The position numbers and the translations under genes were made by a program. DNA of 17,550 nt from an uncultured Oscillospiraceae bacterium (lineage in GTDB: Bacteria > Bacillota > Clostridia > Oscillospirales > Acutalibacteraceae), in assembly GCA_910588935.1 (NCBI GenBank), contig CAJUSM010000039.1, forward strand, positions 1-17,550. Direction: 5' to 3'. Positions 1 to 7,216 of the stretch are shown piece after piece. How positions within the stretch are numbered: position 1 is the stretch's first letter; each line of letters opens with the position of its first letter. The notes beneath the pieces were generated by a model. The model had not been told where the DNA came from and did not search any database. It was given only the letters and a program-made list of their open reading frames with translations.

Positions 1-184
1 AAACTACATTTTTTCCTCGGCGTTTTCTTTCATTTTATCATCGGCGCTGACACCCCTTAAAGGTATATTTTGAAATATAAAACCTTAGTGGGAGAAGTAC
101 AGGGGATTTTAGCACATGGAGAAAAGCAGCGTCAATAAATACTATATATGATCTGACTGATGTAAAAATATATTCGTAGAGAGT

Positions 185-228
185 AAATTTAGGTGGGCCA
201 ACCCAAATGGGTTGGCCCACCTAAATTT
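185..228. terminator. 20-bp perfect hairpin downstream of the ECF S-component gene
   Basis: A perfect inverted repeat has 20-nt arms (185-204 and 209-228) and a 4-nt loop AAAT. The core of each arm is GGTGGGCCAACCC or its complement, flanked by AAATTT. It lies 13 nt beyond the stop codon of the minus-strand ECF gene, where a transcription terminator is expected. No clean U-tract follows on the minus strand beyond the AAATTT end, so a structural or dispersed repeat is an alternative. The rest of positions 1-240 shows only AT-rich sequence with an imperfect hairpin near 60-86 and no convincing gene. Confidence 0.6.
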
Positions 229-241
229 CACTTTAACTTAA

Positions 242-757
242 TTATATATGGCTTATTGTATGCCGAATTCGCTCTAAAACAGCACGCAGGGGATGGTATA
301 GAATCAGCATTAACAAGAAATTGCCCACGGCATGAATTCCGTCAAAGGGCAGCCCGCTTACCGCCCAAGTGAACATCATAGGAATACCGCCTACTGGCAA
401 ATAAGCAAAGGAACAAAGCGTTCCAAATGCTAGGCCAAACATCCCGGAGAATAGCGCCCACTGCCAAGCCCGATTCATCCAATGGAACAACCAAGTGAGC
501 AGCGCCAACAACGGCCAAATATACAGATACATGACCCACCAGGTGCCAAAACCGTAAAGCAGCCCTTCCAGCATTAAAAATACCCCTACCGCCCCCCAAA
601 CCAGGGGGCCACAGGTTAGGGTAAAAAGAATGATCAATAAGCTGACTGGCTCGAAATTAGGGAGAAAGGCCATAACCTCTTTGCTAACAACCAATAGCAC
701 TCCCATCATCGGCATAGCACATAGAGAAGCAATTCTAACTCGGTTTGAGCCTCTCAT
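242..757 (-). CDS. ECF transporter S component, probably for cobalamin or a corrinoid precursor
   Basis: This 171-aa, very hydrophobic protein has about five or six membrane segments and almost no soluble part, the usual size of an S (substrate-binding) subunit of an energy-coupling factor transporter. The pattern FLPNFEPVSLLIIL near residue 31 and the C-terminal GLPFDGIHAVGNFLLMLILY resemble S components of this type, and a tryptophan-rich loop (TWWVMYLYIWPLL) lies between. S components bind the vitamin in the membrane and need the shared EcfA/A'/T module, which is not in this window. The ATG is 4 nt past the stop of the DUF4430 lipoprotein gene, and no good Shine-Dalgarno is visible, suggesting translational coupling. 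The upstream cobalamin riboswitch points to B12 or a precursor such as alpha-ribazole as substrate. That substrate is inferred from context, not read from the protein. Confidence 0.78.
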   Translation of the reverse strand: MRGSNRVRIASLCAMPMMGVLLVVSKEVMAFLPNFEPVSLLIILFTLTCGPLVWGAVGVFLMLEGLLYGFGTWWVMYLYIWPLLALLTWLFHWMNRAWQWALFSGMFGLAFGTLCSFAYLPVGGIPMMFTWAVSGLPFDGIHAVGNFLLMLILYHPLRAVLERIRHTISHI

Positions 758-761
758 AGTC

Positions 762-1166
762 TTAATAGCCGGTGGTTAGGGTAAATTCATACTGCGCTCC
801 ATCCTCCACTGGGGTAGAATCTACTCCGGTAGTAACAGCTTCGCCGCCTTTTGTAAGGCACCACCATTGCTGCTTACCGCTGTCAGCAGCTTCGCCGTCT
901 ACACTGGTGACAAATAGGCCAAATTCCCCTTCATCGCCTTCAATGAGTTTTTCATCTAGCAAAGCGGCGCCTAGCATTTTCTGTTCTGTTTCAATTGAGA
1001 AGTCCTTTGAGGCACCATCCTCGTGCACAACAGTTAGGGTAATGGTTTTTGCCTCTTTTTCTTCTGTGGATGAGCTTTCCGTCTCACTGCAGCCGCCTAG
1101 GATAACAGCAACAGTAAGCAGTGCCAGCATAAGTACCAGCGCTGGCTTCTGACGTTTTTTTTGCAT
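762..1166 (-). CDS. DUF4430-domain lipoprotein, putative cobalamin-binding uptake partner
   Basis: This 134-aa protein has a lipoprotein signal: a basic start (MQKKRQK), a hydrophobic stretch, and the lipobox LGGC with the lipidated cysteine at residue 26. A Ser/Glu-rich linker (27-40) follows. The domain at about 41-134 matches DUF4430, also described as a transcobalamin-like C-terminal domain: a beta-rich start (TITLTVVHEDG), the QQWWCLTKGG core with WW at 101-102, GVDSTPVEDGAQYEFTLT at the end. I chose the ATG at 1166 over the longer open frame starting at 1268 because an AGGAGG lies at 1174-1179 and the lipoprotein signal begins there. It is the first gene of the riboswitch transcript, 4 nt before the ECF S component. 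A surface protein that hands B12 to the S subunit is the likely role; direct B12 binding is inferred from the fold family and the riboswitch. Confidence 0.8.
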   Translation of the reverse strand: MQKKRQKPALVLMLALLTVAVILGGCSETESSSTEEKEAKTITLTVVHEDGASKDFSIETEQKMLGAALLDEKLIEGDEGEFGLFVTSVDGEAADSGKQQWWCLTKGGEAVTTGVDSTPVEDGAQYEFTLTTGY

Positions 1167-1170
1167 TGTG

Positions 1171-1197
1171 CAACCTCCTAAAAAATAGTAGGGGTTG
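1171..1197 (-). promoter_or_regulatory. Shine-Dalgarno-sequestering hairpin, expression platform of the B12 riboswitch
   Basis: Read on the minus strand, CAACCCCTA (1189-1197) can pair with TAGGaGGTTG (1171-1180) with one bulged A and an 8-nt loop. This stem buries the AGGAGG ribosome binding site of the lipoprotein gene. A second perfect hairpin (ATTCCGG, 5-nt loop, CCGGAAT) sits just upstream at 1201-1219. Neither has an adjacent U-tract, so control of translation is more likely than termination. The pairing is seen in the sequence; its switching role is inferred. Confidence 0.5.
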
Positions 1198-1289
1198 GCT
1201 ATTCCGGTATTGCCGGAATAAGGGGGAGGCTTACTGTCAAAAAAGCTTCTCCCTGCGCAATTTGCCAATTACCCGTGGCAATCGCGCGG

Positions 1290-1545
1290 CCCTCCGGGCA
1301 AGTCTTCCGACTGAGACGTTTCGAGACGGCAATTCAGCTGTCCCTGCGTTTCTGCCAGCCTTCCCAGCCATATTCTCTACCTTAAGAATATCAGCCAGTG
1401 ACATCAATAGGCAGAAACTTCGTCAACACGGCGACGGGATCGTCCAGGATTTTCACACCTGCCGCAGCGGTACGGCAGGCAAGAGCCGTAAAGATGTGTT
1501 TGGCTCTTCTGGTTCCTATGTTCGGCCAAGTTCTGTAAGCACCCC
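1290..1545 (-). ncRNA. Cobalamin riboswitch (B12 box aptamer)
   Basis: Reading the minus strand from 1545 downward, the conserved landmarks of the cobalamin aptamer appear in order: ATAGGAACC (about 1510-1518), GGTGTGAAAATCC (1447-1459), CCCGTCGCCGTG (1427-1438), CACTGG (1395-1400), GGGAAGG (1359-1365), and the B12 box AGTCGGAAGACTTGCC (1297-1312). A small stem CTGCCG/CGGCAG lies between the first two. Upstream of the aptamer, AAGCCCCCGC and GCGGGGTGCTT can form an extra 5' stem. Adenosyl- or aqua-cobalamin binding would lower expression of the lipoprotein and ECF genes when B12 is plentiful. The order and sequence of the motifs make this assignment strong; the exact ends are approximate. Confidence 0.92.
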
Positions 1546-1598
1546 GCTGCTAGCTAAAGAGGCGGGGGCTTTGGGCACCACGGAGTCCCACGGGAGTA

Positions 1599-1627
1599 AA
1601 GATAGCACATATGTGTTTTTTTGTCAA
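1599..1627 (-). promoter_or_regulatory. Promoter of the B12 riboswitch transcript
   Basis: On the minus strand there is a perfect -35 TTGACA (1622-1627), a 17-nt spacer and a -10 TATCTT (1599-1604). Transcription would start near 1592, giving a leader of roughly 425 nt containing the riboswitch. The spacer includes a perfect 10-bp palindrome CACATATGTG (1606-1615). The stretch from about 1628 to 1822, between this promoter and the stop codon of the glutamine synthetase-like gene, holds no gene or clear terminator that I can recognise. Confidence 0.65.
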
Positions 1628-1822
1628 TAAAAAGAGAGGAATAGAGTGCCTACAACAAAACCACAAGAATTCTCTGAGTTTTTTTTCTGCTTTGCTGTAT
1701 TCTCGAGTAGCCTGGCTAGTGTACTGGTTTACGTAGGTTTTTTCTGAAGATTATGGTTGATATACAGAATGGTGTTGCTAGATCCACAAATAATATTTTG
1801 CGCTAATCGGAGATCGTTTCTC

Positions 1823-3040
1823 TTAGCATAAACCACAATAGCTTTCAATAATCTCCTTAGGCAGGCTCTCTTGGATAAACTGGCTGTTTCTGGCAGTTTC
1901 CTTGGCTGCTTGTAGGTTTTCTGGTAGTGGGCGGTATTGGGCAAGAGCTTGTGGCATGGCTTTATACAGATTAAAATCAGCTCCCATTGGCAGTTCATTG
2001 GTGTGAGAGATGCCATGCAGTCCCGCCTTAAGGACCAGCGCAAAGGCCAAATAGGGGTTAGCAGTGGGGTCCGGGGAAAGAAGTTCTGTCCGGTGATTGG
2101 TACCGGTAATGGTTGGAATTCGGATCATCTGGGAGCAGTTTTCATTGGACCAAGATACGGATTTGAGAGCTTTAGCCTGGCCAAAGCGGGTGTAAGAGTT
2201 TTCGGTAGGATTAAGAAAGGCAGTCATGCTCCCAATGCGTTCTAGAATGCCGGCAACTAAATAGCACATTTTTTGAGAGTTCTGGGTAGAGGCAATAGAT
2301 ATATTGATGTAAAATCCATTACCTGGGTAGTTTTCTAAAGGCATGGGAGAAAAATCGGCAGCCAGACCATTACACTGGGCAATACTTCTTGCCACGGCGC
2401 GGAATGTCAAGGCATTGTCTGCCGCAGTCAAAGGGTCAGAAAATCGAAGTTTGATTACGTTTTGGCCTGGGCCTTCTGCATGGTAAGCGCGTTCCGGCTG
2501 AATGCCCATCTGCTTTAGAGCCAGGCAAATCTCCCGGCGGATATTCTCTCCCCGGTCGTCAGGTGCAATATCCATGTATCCTGCCTGGTCGTAGGGGGTT
2601 CTAGTAGGCCTGCCGCTTTCATCCAAAGTGAAAAGATAGAACTCCTGCTCAGTACCAAATGAAAAGCGGAGGCCAGCACTTTGCATGCCATCCTCTATGG
2701 TTTTTGCCAGGAGCAGTCGGGTGTCCCAAGGAAATCCTCGACCATCGGAAAAACGAATTGCGCTGAGCATGCGTACTTCCTTTCCATTTTCTAAGCGGCA
2801 AGGCAGTACCACAAAGGTACTAGGGTCTGGGTGAAGAAACAGATCAGGATAGGCCTTGTCTCCAAGGCCGGCAATGGCCGAGCCATCAAACGATATGCCC
2901 AGGCGGAAAGCATTCGGCAGTTCCTCGGGCATTATGGAGATGCTCTTTTGCTTTCCAAACACATCGCAAAAGGCCAGGTGAATGAATTTTACATTTTCTT
3001 CCCGCACAAATCGCATTACTTCATTGACAGAATAGCGCAT
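1823..3040 (-). CDS. Glutamine synthetase-like protein (type I fold) lacking key catalytic residues
   Basis: The 405-aa protein aligns with type I glutamine synthetase from a short beta-grasp N-domain (1-95) through the catalytic domain, e.g. FGTEQEFYLF (128-137), PYDQAGYMDIAPDD, SDPLTAADNALTF, FLNPTENSYTRF, MIRIP and SPDPTANPYLAFAL. It is shorter than the usual roughly 440 aa. Several active-site positions differ: the HHE metal motif reads YHA (186-188), the Glu of GQ(H/N)EI is Val195, the His of GSGMH is Tyr244, the flap after Arg285 has no Glu where Glu327 (Salmonella numbering) is expected, the NRS Arg is Cys302, and the second Arg of RxExR is Leu321. The first metal pair (Glu131, Glu133), Arg307, Arg317 and Glu319 remain. 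Glutamine synthesis is therefore doubtful; a regulatory pseudoenzyme or another ligase activity is possible. The ATG at 3040 follows AAAGGA; an upstream open frame to 3091 lacks support. Confidence 0.85.
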   Translation of the reverse strand: MRYSVNEVMRFVREENVKFIHLAFCDVFGKQKSISIMPEELPNAFRLGISFDGSAIAGLGDKAYPDLFLHPDPSTFVVLPCRLENGKEVRMLSAIRFSDGRGFPWDTRLLLAKTIEDGMQSAGLRFSFGTEQEFYLFTLDESGRPTRTPYDQAGYMDIAPDDRGENIRREICLALKQMGIQPERAYHAEGPGQNVIKLRFSDPLTAADNALTFRAVARSIAQCNGLAADFSPMPLENYPGNGFYINISIASTQNSQKMCYLVAGILERIGSMTAFLNPTENSYTRFGQAKALKSVSWSNENCSQMIRIPTITGTNHRTELLSPDPTANPYLAFALVLKAGLHGISHTNELPMGADFNLYKAMPQALAQYRPLPENLQAAKETARNSQFIQESLPKEIIESYCGLC

Positions 3041-3161
3041 ATTGCCAACATCCTTTCTGGTTTTTACACATAAGTCGCATATCCAATACAATGATTAAGA
3101 AGGGGTTCATTAGTGCCGGTTAGTCTTTTGGCAGTGGAATTCAGTTCGATTGATTATGTCC

Positions 3162-3170
3162 ATTATACCA
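3162..3170 (-). promoter_or_regulatory. Extended -10 promoter for the glutamine synthetase-like gene
   Basis: The minus strand reads TGGTATAAT here, a perfect -10 (3162-3167) preceded by the TGn extension. No good -35 is seen 17 nt upstream, as is common for extended -10 promoters. Transcription would start near 3155, about 115 nt before the chosen ATG at 3040. Confidence 0.5.
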
Positions 3171-3440
3171 CACCCAGGCGTGTTATTATTTCAGTTCAAG
3201 AAGTAATGGGGAACATCATTTTTTTGTAGCGCAAAACAGGGTGGTTCTCAATGCGTGAGGAGACAACCTTTGACTCAGGTTTCATCTTGTATCTGAACTT
3301 ATTCCTTGCCTGCAACTCACTTTGGATAGGGCTAGTCCAATATTGGACGATTACAACGAATGGGCATGAGTATATTGAGGGACTAAGAAGATCAGGCGGG
3401 CATTTTCCAGCTACTAAAACCAACAGCCTATCAAAAAATC
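3171..3440. other. Divergent intergenic region with a 14-bp palindrome
   Basis: About 270 nt between the minus-strand promoter and the aroA promoter has no convincing gene. Short open frames on both strands lack ribosome binding sites and recognisable motifs. The only clear structure is the perfect 14-bp palindrome GTCCAATATTGGAC at 3335-3348, a possible operator or short hairpin. Confidence 0.4.
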
Positions 3441-3469
3441 TTGCAAGTAATCTGGGAGACTGTTATAAT
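3441..3469 (+). promoter_or_regulatory. Promoter of the aroA-aroC-pheA operon
   Basis: The -35 TTGCAA (3441-3446), a 17-nt spacer and a perfect -10 TATAAT (3464-3469) precede aroA, giving a start near 3476 and a leader of about 50 nt. The leader is too short for a T-box or attenuator, so aromatic amino acid control through RNA is not evident here. Confidence 0.72.
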
Positions 3470-3524
3470 AATACGTGAAACAACAAAAAAGTACGGAATT
3501 AACCAATCGTGGGGAGAGAAATAA

Positions 3525-4832
3525 ATGCATCAAGTAAAATATGGTTCTGCCCTTGCTGGGGGAAGGGTAACTGTTCCTCCCAGCAAAAGCGCTGCTATTC
3601 GCGCGTTGCTTTGCGCAGCCTTGTCCGGCGGTGGTACAACTTTATATAATATGGAGCCCAGTGAAGATATTTTAGCTACCCTTGGTGCTATTCGTGCCTT
3701 GGGCCTGGAAACCCAGCTGGACGAAGAAGGGAAAGCGGTTTATACCCAAACAAGCGCTCTCGGATTCGCCTCTGGAGGAGAGATCGACTGCCGGGAATCT
3801 GGATCTTTGGTTCGCTTTATTATTCCAATTGCCGCGGCTTTGGGAGGCTGTTGGCGCTTTCGTGGTCGCGGCAGGCTGCCTAAGCGTCCCTTGGGAGTAT
3901 ATGCCGACCTGCTGCCAAAGCATGGTGTGGAATTTAACAGCCAGGGTGGACTCCCTTTGGAGATCCGCGGGAAACTGACGCCTGGGGAGTTTTCTATGCC
4001 GGGCAATATCAGCTCGCAGTTTGTTACTGGGCTGTTGTTTGCTCTCCCCCTGTTGGCAGGGGATAGCAAAATCCAGCTTACCTCTCCTTTAGAATCCCGA
4101 GGCTATGTGGATATGACACTGAGCATTCTTCGGGATTTTGGCGTGAACATTACTCCCAATTCTTCAGGATGGTATATACCCGGTGGCCAGAAATATCTAG
4201 CAAGGACGTATACAGTAGAGGGGGACTGGTCTCACGCCGCTTTTTTTCTGAATCTGGCGGCCTTGGCTGCTGGCGGTCCAGAAATCCGGATTATTGGTTT
4301 AGATCCGGATTCCCTCCAGGGGGATCGGGCCTGCCTGGAGGTATTTGGCCATTTTGGTCTGCACACCCATTGGGAAGAGGAAGAGTTGGTTGCCAAAAAC
4401 CCCCATTCCCACAAGCCCTTTGGAGGTCTGACAGGACAGACGATTGATGTTTCTCAAATTACGGATATGGTGCCCGCCGCATCCGTATGTGCCGCTTTAA
4501 GTCAGGGAGAAACTCGATTTGTCAACGCGGGCCGCCTGCGCTTAAAAGAAAGCGACCGTATTATGGCTATGGAAAACGCTATTAACGCTTTAGGCGGCCG
4601 GGCAAGCTCGAAAGAAGATGAGCTGATTATCCAGGGCGTGGAGCGTTTTTCCGGCGGTATAGCGGAGGGCTGTAATGACCATCGGGTGGTTATGGCTTTG
4701 GCTGGCGCAGGCTTGCGCAGTGGGGCTCCAGTACTGGTCAGTGATGCCTGGAGTATACAAAAGACCTATCCACAATTTTTCGATGATCTGAAACGGTTAG
4801 GAGGGGAAGCGGATGTCATCCAGTTGGGGTGA
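3525..4832 (+). CDS. aroA: 3-phosphoshikimate 1-carboxyvinyltransferase (EPSP synthase)
   Basis: This 435-aa protein has the usual length and motifs of EPSP synthase, which joins phosphoenolpyruvate to shikimate 3-phosphate in the sixth step of the shikimate pathway. Visible motifs are PPSKS with Lys21 and Arg26, DCRESGSLVRF (88-98, in place of the NAGTAxR loop of the enteric enzyme), the RGRLPKRPLG loop (115-124), GNISSQF with Ser163-Ser164-Gln165, EGDWSHAAFF (232-241), DVSQITDMVP with Asp314, LRLKESDR (338-345), DHRVVMA (385-391), and Lys413 in IQKTYPQF. All residues expected to contact the two substrates are present. The ATG follows GGGGAGAG. The 3' end overlaps aroC by 20 nt, so the two are translationally linked. 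The loop sequence suggests a Gram-positive enzyme; glyphosate sensitivity cannot be judged by eye. Confidence 0.96.
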   Translation: MHQVKYGSALAGGRVTVPPSKSAAIRALLCAALSGGGTTLYNMEPSEDILATLGAIRALGLETQLDEEGKAVYTQTSALGFASGGEIDCRESGSLVRFIIPIAAALGGCWRFRGRGRLPKRPLGVYADLLPKHGVEFNSQGGLPLEIRGKLTPGEFSMPGNISSQFVTGLLFALPLLAGDSKIQLTSPLESRGYVDMTLSILRDFGVNITPNSSGWYIPGGQKYLARTYTVEGDWSHAAFFLNLAALAAGGPEIRIIGLDPDSLQGDRACLEVFGHFGLHTHWEEEELVAKNPHSHKPFGGLTGQTIDVSQITDMVPAASVCAALSQGETRFVNAGRLRLKESDRIMAMENAINALGGRASSKEDELIIQGVERFSGGIAEGCNDHRVVMALAGAGLRSGAPVLVSDAWSIQKTYPQFFDDLKRLGGEADVIQLG

Positions 4833-5904
4833 GAGAATTCGGATTTCTATTTTTGGCGGAAGCCATACTCAAGGGATTGGGGTGAATATAGACGGCTTGC
4901 CGGCAGGAGAGGAGATTGACTGGCAGCGGGTGCTGGACCAGATGACCCGTCGTGCGCCTGGCCAAGACCCTACCGCCACGGCTAGAAGAGAGGCCGACCA
5001 ACCCAAGGTTCTGTGCGGCTTGCTAGACGGGATGACTACGGGAGCTCCCCTTTGTGCGGTAATTGAGAATACCAACCAGCGTTCTAAGGATTATGGCCAA
5101 TTAAGGGTCTTGCCACGGCCAGGGCATGCTGATTACACCGCCCATGTCAAATATAGGGGTTATAATGACGTTCGAGGTGGTGGCCACTTTTCTGGCCGGC
5201 TTACCGCGCCGTTGGTGTTTGCGGGAGCTGTAGCCAGGCAGCTGCTGGCTAGGCGGGGAATTGCAGTGGGTTCTCATGTGATGGCCATTGGGGGAGTAAA
5301 AGATGAACCTTTTGATTCTGTCAACCTTTCCTCTAAGCTGCTTAACCGGCTAAATCAGTTGTATTTTCCAGTGATCAACCTGCAGGCCCAAGAGGCTATG
5401 CGGGGTGAGGTGGAGCGGGCTCGTATGGCCCAGGATAGTGTGGGCGGTATTGTGGAATGTGGGATAATTGGTCTGCCAGTGGGTGTAGGGAATCCTATGT
5501 TCGACGGAGTAGAGAATCTTATCGCCTCTATCGTGTTTGGCATCCCGGCGGTGAAGGGCATTGAATTTGGCGCGGGATTTTCTGTGGCGGAACTATTGGG
5601 CAGTGAAAACAACGACGAAATGTATATATGTGAAGATGGAAGGGTGCGTGGTGTCTCTAACAATGCTGGAGGTATCCTGGGAGGCATTACAAATGGGATG
5701 CCCCTAGTGTTTCGAACAGCTTTTAAGCCTACGCCTTCAATCGCTAAGGAACAGGATACAGTGGATTTGCGGACTATGACCAACGCTAGGCTGTCTATAA
5801 CCGGACGGCATGATCCTTGTATTGTGCCTCGGGCAGCAGCTGCGGTAGAAGCAGCTGCATGCCTAGCGGCACTGGAGCTGCTGGCACAGAGTGGGATGCT
5901 GTAG
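4813..5904 (+). CDS. aroC: Chorismate synthase
   Basis: This 363-aa enzyme converts EPSP to chorismate, the last shikimate step, using reduced FMN. Motifs are the N-terminal FGGSHTQGIG with catalytic His18, RRAPGQDP (47-53), RPGHADYTAHVKY with His105, GGGHFSGRLTAP with Arg129, the SNNAGGILGGITNGM block, FKPTPSI, and the C-terminal RHDPCIVPRAAAAVEAA with His333 and Asp334. The usual GESHG near the start reads GGSHT. The ATG at 4813 lies inside the end of aroA, with AGGAGGGG just upstream. It sits between aroA and pheA in one operon, supplying the chorismate that the pheA product uses. Confidence 0.96.
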   Translation: MSSSWGERIRISIFGGSHTQGIGVNIDGLPAGEEIDWQRVLDQMTRRAPGQDPTATARREADQPKVLCGLLDGMTTGAPLCAVIENTNQRSKDYGQLRVLPRPGHADYTAHVKYRGYNDVRGGGHFSGRLTAPLVFAGAVARQLLARRGIAVGSHVMAIGGVKDEPFDSVNLSSKLLNRLNQLYFPVINLQAQEAMRGEVERARMAQDSVGGIVECGIIGLPVGVGNPMFDGVENLIASIVFGIPAVKGIEFGAGFSVAELLGSENNDEMYICEDGRVRGVSNNAGGILGGITNGMPLVFRTAFKPTPSIAKEQDTVDLRTMTNARLSITGRHDPCIVPRAAAAVEAAACLAALELLAQSGML

Positions 5905-5963
5905 CCTGCCGGCCTTTGAAATCTATAAAGAGGAGAGCCCTTACAATAAACAGGGAGGTTGCT

Positions 5964-7115
5964 ATGAAGGACAAAGATTTTAGAGAGAGTCTAAATAGGG
6001 AGCGGGAGCTGATTGACCGCATTGATGCCCAACTGCTTCCCTTATTTATCCAGCGGATGCAGTGTAGCGAACGGGTAGCAGAAATTAAAGGGGCAGCGGG
6101 TCTGCCTGTGCTTAATGCTCAGCGTGAGCAAGAAATTTTAGATCGCGTCAATAAAGAAGCAGGGGATTATGGCGGCAGTGCGGCTGCCCTTTTCCAGTCT
6201 ATTATGGCGATTAGCCGGGCTAGGCAGCATCAAATGCTGGATCAGAACCTTGCTTTACGGGATTTAGAGCGCCAGGCCCAGCGGGAATTTCCTCATAGTC
6301 CTAGACGGCTTGTGTGTCAGGGAGTACGGGGAGCTTATTCTCACCGAGCGGCCCGCAGCCTCTTTGGTGAAGAGACTGAAATCCAGTTTGTTCCTGATTT
6401 TGACCAGGTGTTCCAGGAAGTTGATACCGGGGCGCTGGGAGTGCTGCCAGTAGAAAACTCAGCGGCGGGTTCTGTTACCGCGGTGTACGATTTAATCCTG
6501 CAATATCGTTTCTTCATTATAGGCGCGGTAGATATCAAGGTAGAGCATTGCCTTGCCGCAACAGAGGAAAACGATACGATATGTACAGTTCTTTCTCACC
6601 CTCATGCCCTGGCCCAGTGCTCAGACTATATTGGTGTCCATAAGCTTCAAAGCCAAGAGTTTTCCAACACCGCTGCGGCAGCACAGTATGTAGCCCAGTC
6701 TGAGGAAAAAGGCTTGGCGGCCATCTGCTCTAAAGAGGCCGCTCAGCGGTATGGTCTGGTTATTTTGAAGCAGGGAATCCAGAACACTAAGAATAACACC
6801 ACCCGTTTTGTGGCCATTTCCAAAGAGGCGATTTTTCCCCAAGAGGCGAACAAGATCAGCCTCTGTTTCTCGATTCCCCATACTACAGGTTCTCTATACA
6901 ATGTTCTCCAGCGTTTTGCTGTGGGGGGGCTGAACCTAACTAAGATAGAGTCGCGACCTATCCCAGACAGGAATTTTGAGTACGATTTCTATTTGGACTT
7001 TACTGGTAGTATCCATCACTCCGGCACTTTAGACTTGATTTGTGCCCTAAATTCTGAGCTGCCAAGATTTTCCTTTCTGGGCAACTATAGCGAGTTTAGA
7101 GCGAAGGCGGAATAG
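5964..7115 (+). CDS. pheA: Bifunctional chorismate mutase / prephenate dehydratase (P-protein)
   Basis: This 383-aa protein makes phenylpyruvate from chorismate for phenylalanine synthesis. Residues 1-90 are an AroQ-type chorismate mutase with Arg13, Arg31, Lys42, Arg54 and Gln78 at the expected catalytic places. Residues about 114-290 are prephenate dehydratase: QGVRGAYSHRAA (119-130), LPVENSAAGSV (161-171), SHPHALAQCS and the catalytic Thr280-Arg281-Phe282. Residues about 297-383 are a C-terminal ACT domain with TGSLYNVLQRF and ESRP (329-332), the phenylalanine-binding signature, so feedback inhibition is expected. The ATG at 5964 has GGGAGGT upstream. The open frame runs back to 5817 inside aroC, but that part is only a shadow. 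It lies 59 nt after aroC in the same operon. No tyrA is present in the window. Confidence 0.95.
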   Translation: MKDKDFRESLNRERELIDRIDAQLLPLFIQRMQCSERVAEIKGAAGLPVLNAQREQEILDRVNKEAGDYGGSAAALFQSIMAISRARQHQMLDQNLALRDLERQAQREFPHSPRRLVCQGVRGAYSHRAARSLFGEETEIQFVPDFDQVFQEVDTGALGVLPVENSAAGSVTAVYDLILQYRFFIIGAVDIKVEHCLAATEENDTICTVLSHPHALAQCSDYIGVHKLQSQEFSNTAAAAQYVAQSEEKGLAAICSKEAAQRYGLVILKQGIQNTKNNTTRFVAISKEAIFPQEANKISLCFSIPHTTGSLYNVLQRFAVGGLNLTKIESRPIPDRNFEYDFYLDFTGSIHHSGTLDLICALNSELPRFSFLGNYSEFRAKAE

Positions 7116-7216
7116 AAGGAGCCGGTGAATAGATTGTGCGGAACAGTGCTGGTACACATAGCGCATAGTCAGATTCAACCAGAGTTTCCTGAAAAATAGA
7201 GAAGGAAGGCGAAATA

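Noticed and set aside
1166..1630. 154-codon open frame on the plus strand
   Set aside because: It lies antisense to the cobalamin riboswitch, whose structured sequence explains the open frame.
1729..2043. 104-codon minus-strand open frame
   Set aside because: It is mostly inside the glutamine synthetase-like gene in another frame and encodes no recognisable motif.
3233..3255. T-box-like sequence (AGGGTGGTTCTC) before aroA
   Set aside because: The match to the T-box motif is partial, no specifier stem or antiterminator/terminator pair is visible, and the clear aroA promoter lies 200 nt downstream of it.
3196..3423. 75-codon open frame on the minus strand containing RIENHPVL, reminiscent of the N-terminus of 2Fe-2S oxidase subunits
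   Set aside because: It begins with TTG without a ribosome binding site, and the resemblance is only eight residues without the following domain.
3251..3478. 75-codon open frame on the plus strand
   Set aside because: It covers the palindrome and the aroA promoter, has only a weak ribosome binding site, and matches no family I recognise.
5817..5963. Upstream extension of the pheA reading frame
   Set aside because: It overlaps the end of aroC in another frame; the ATG at 5964 has GGGAGGT and starts at the chorismate mutase domain.
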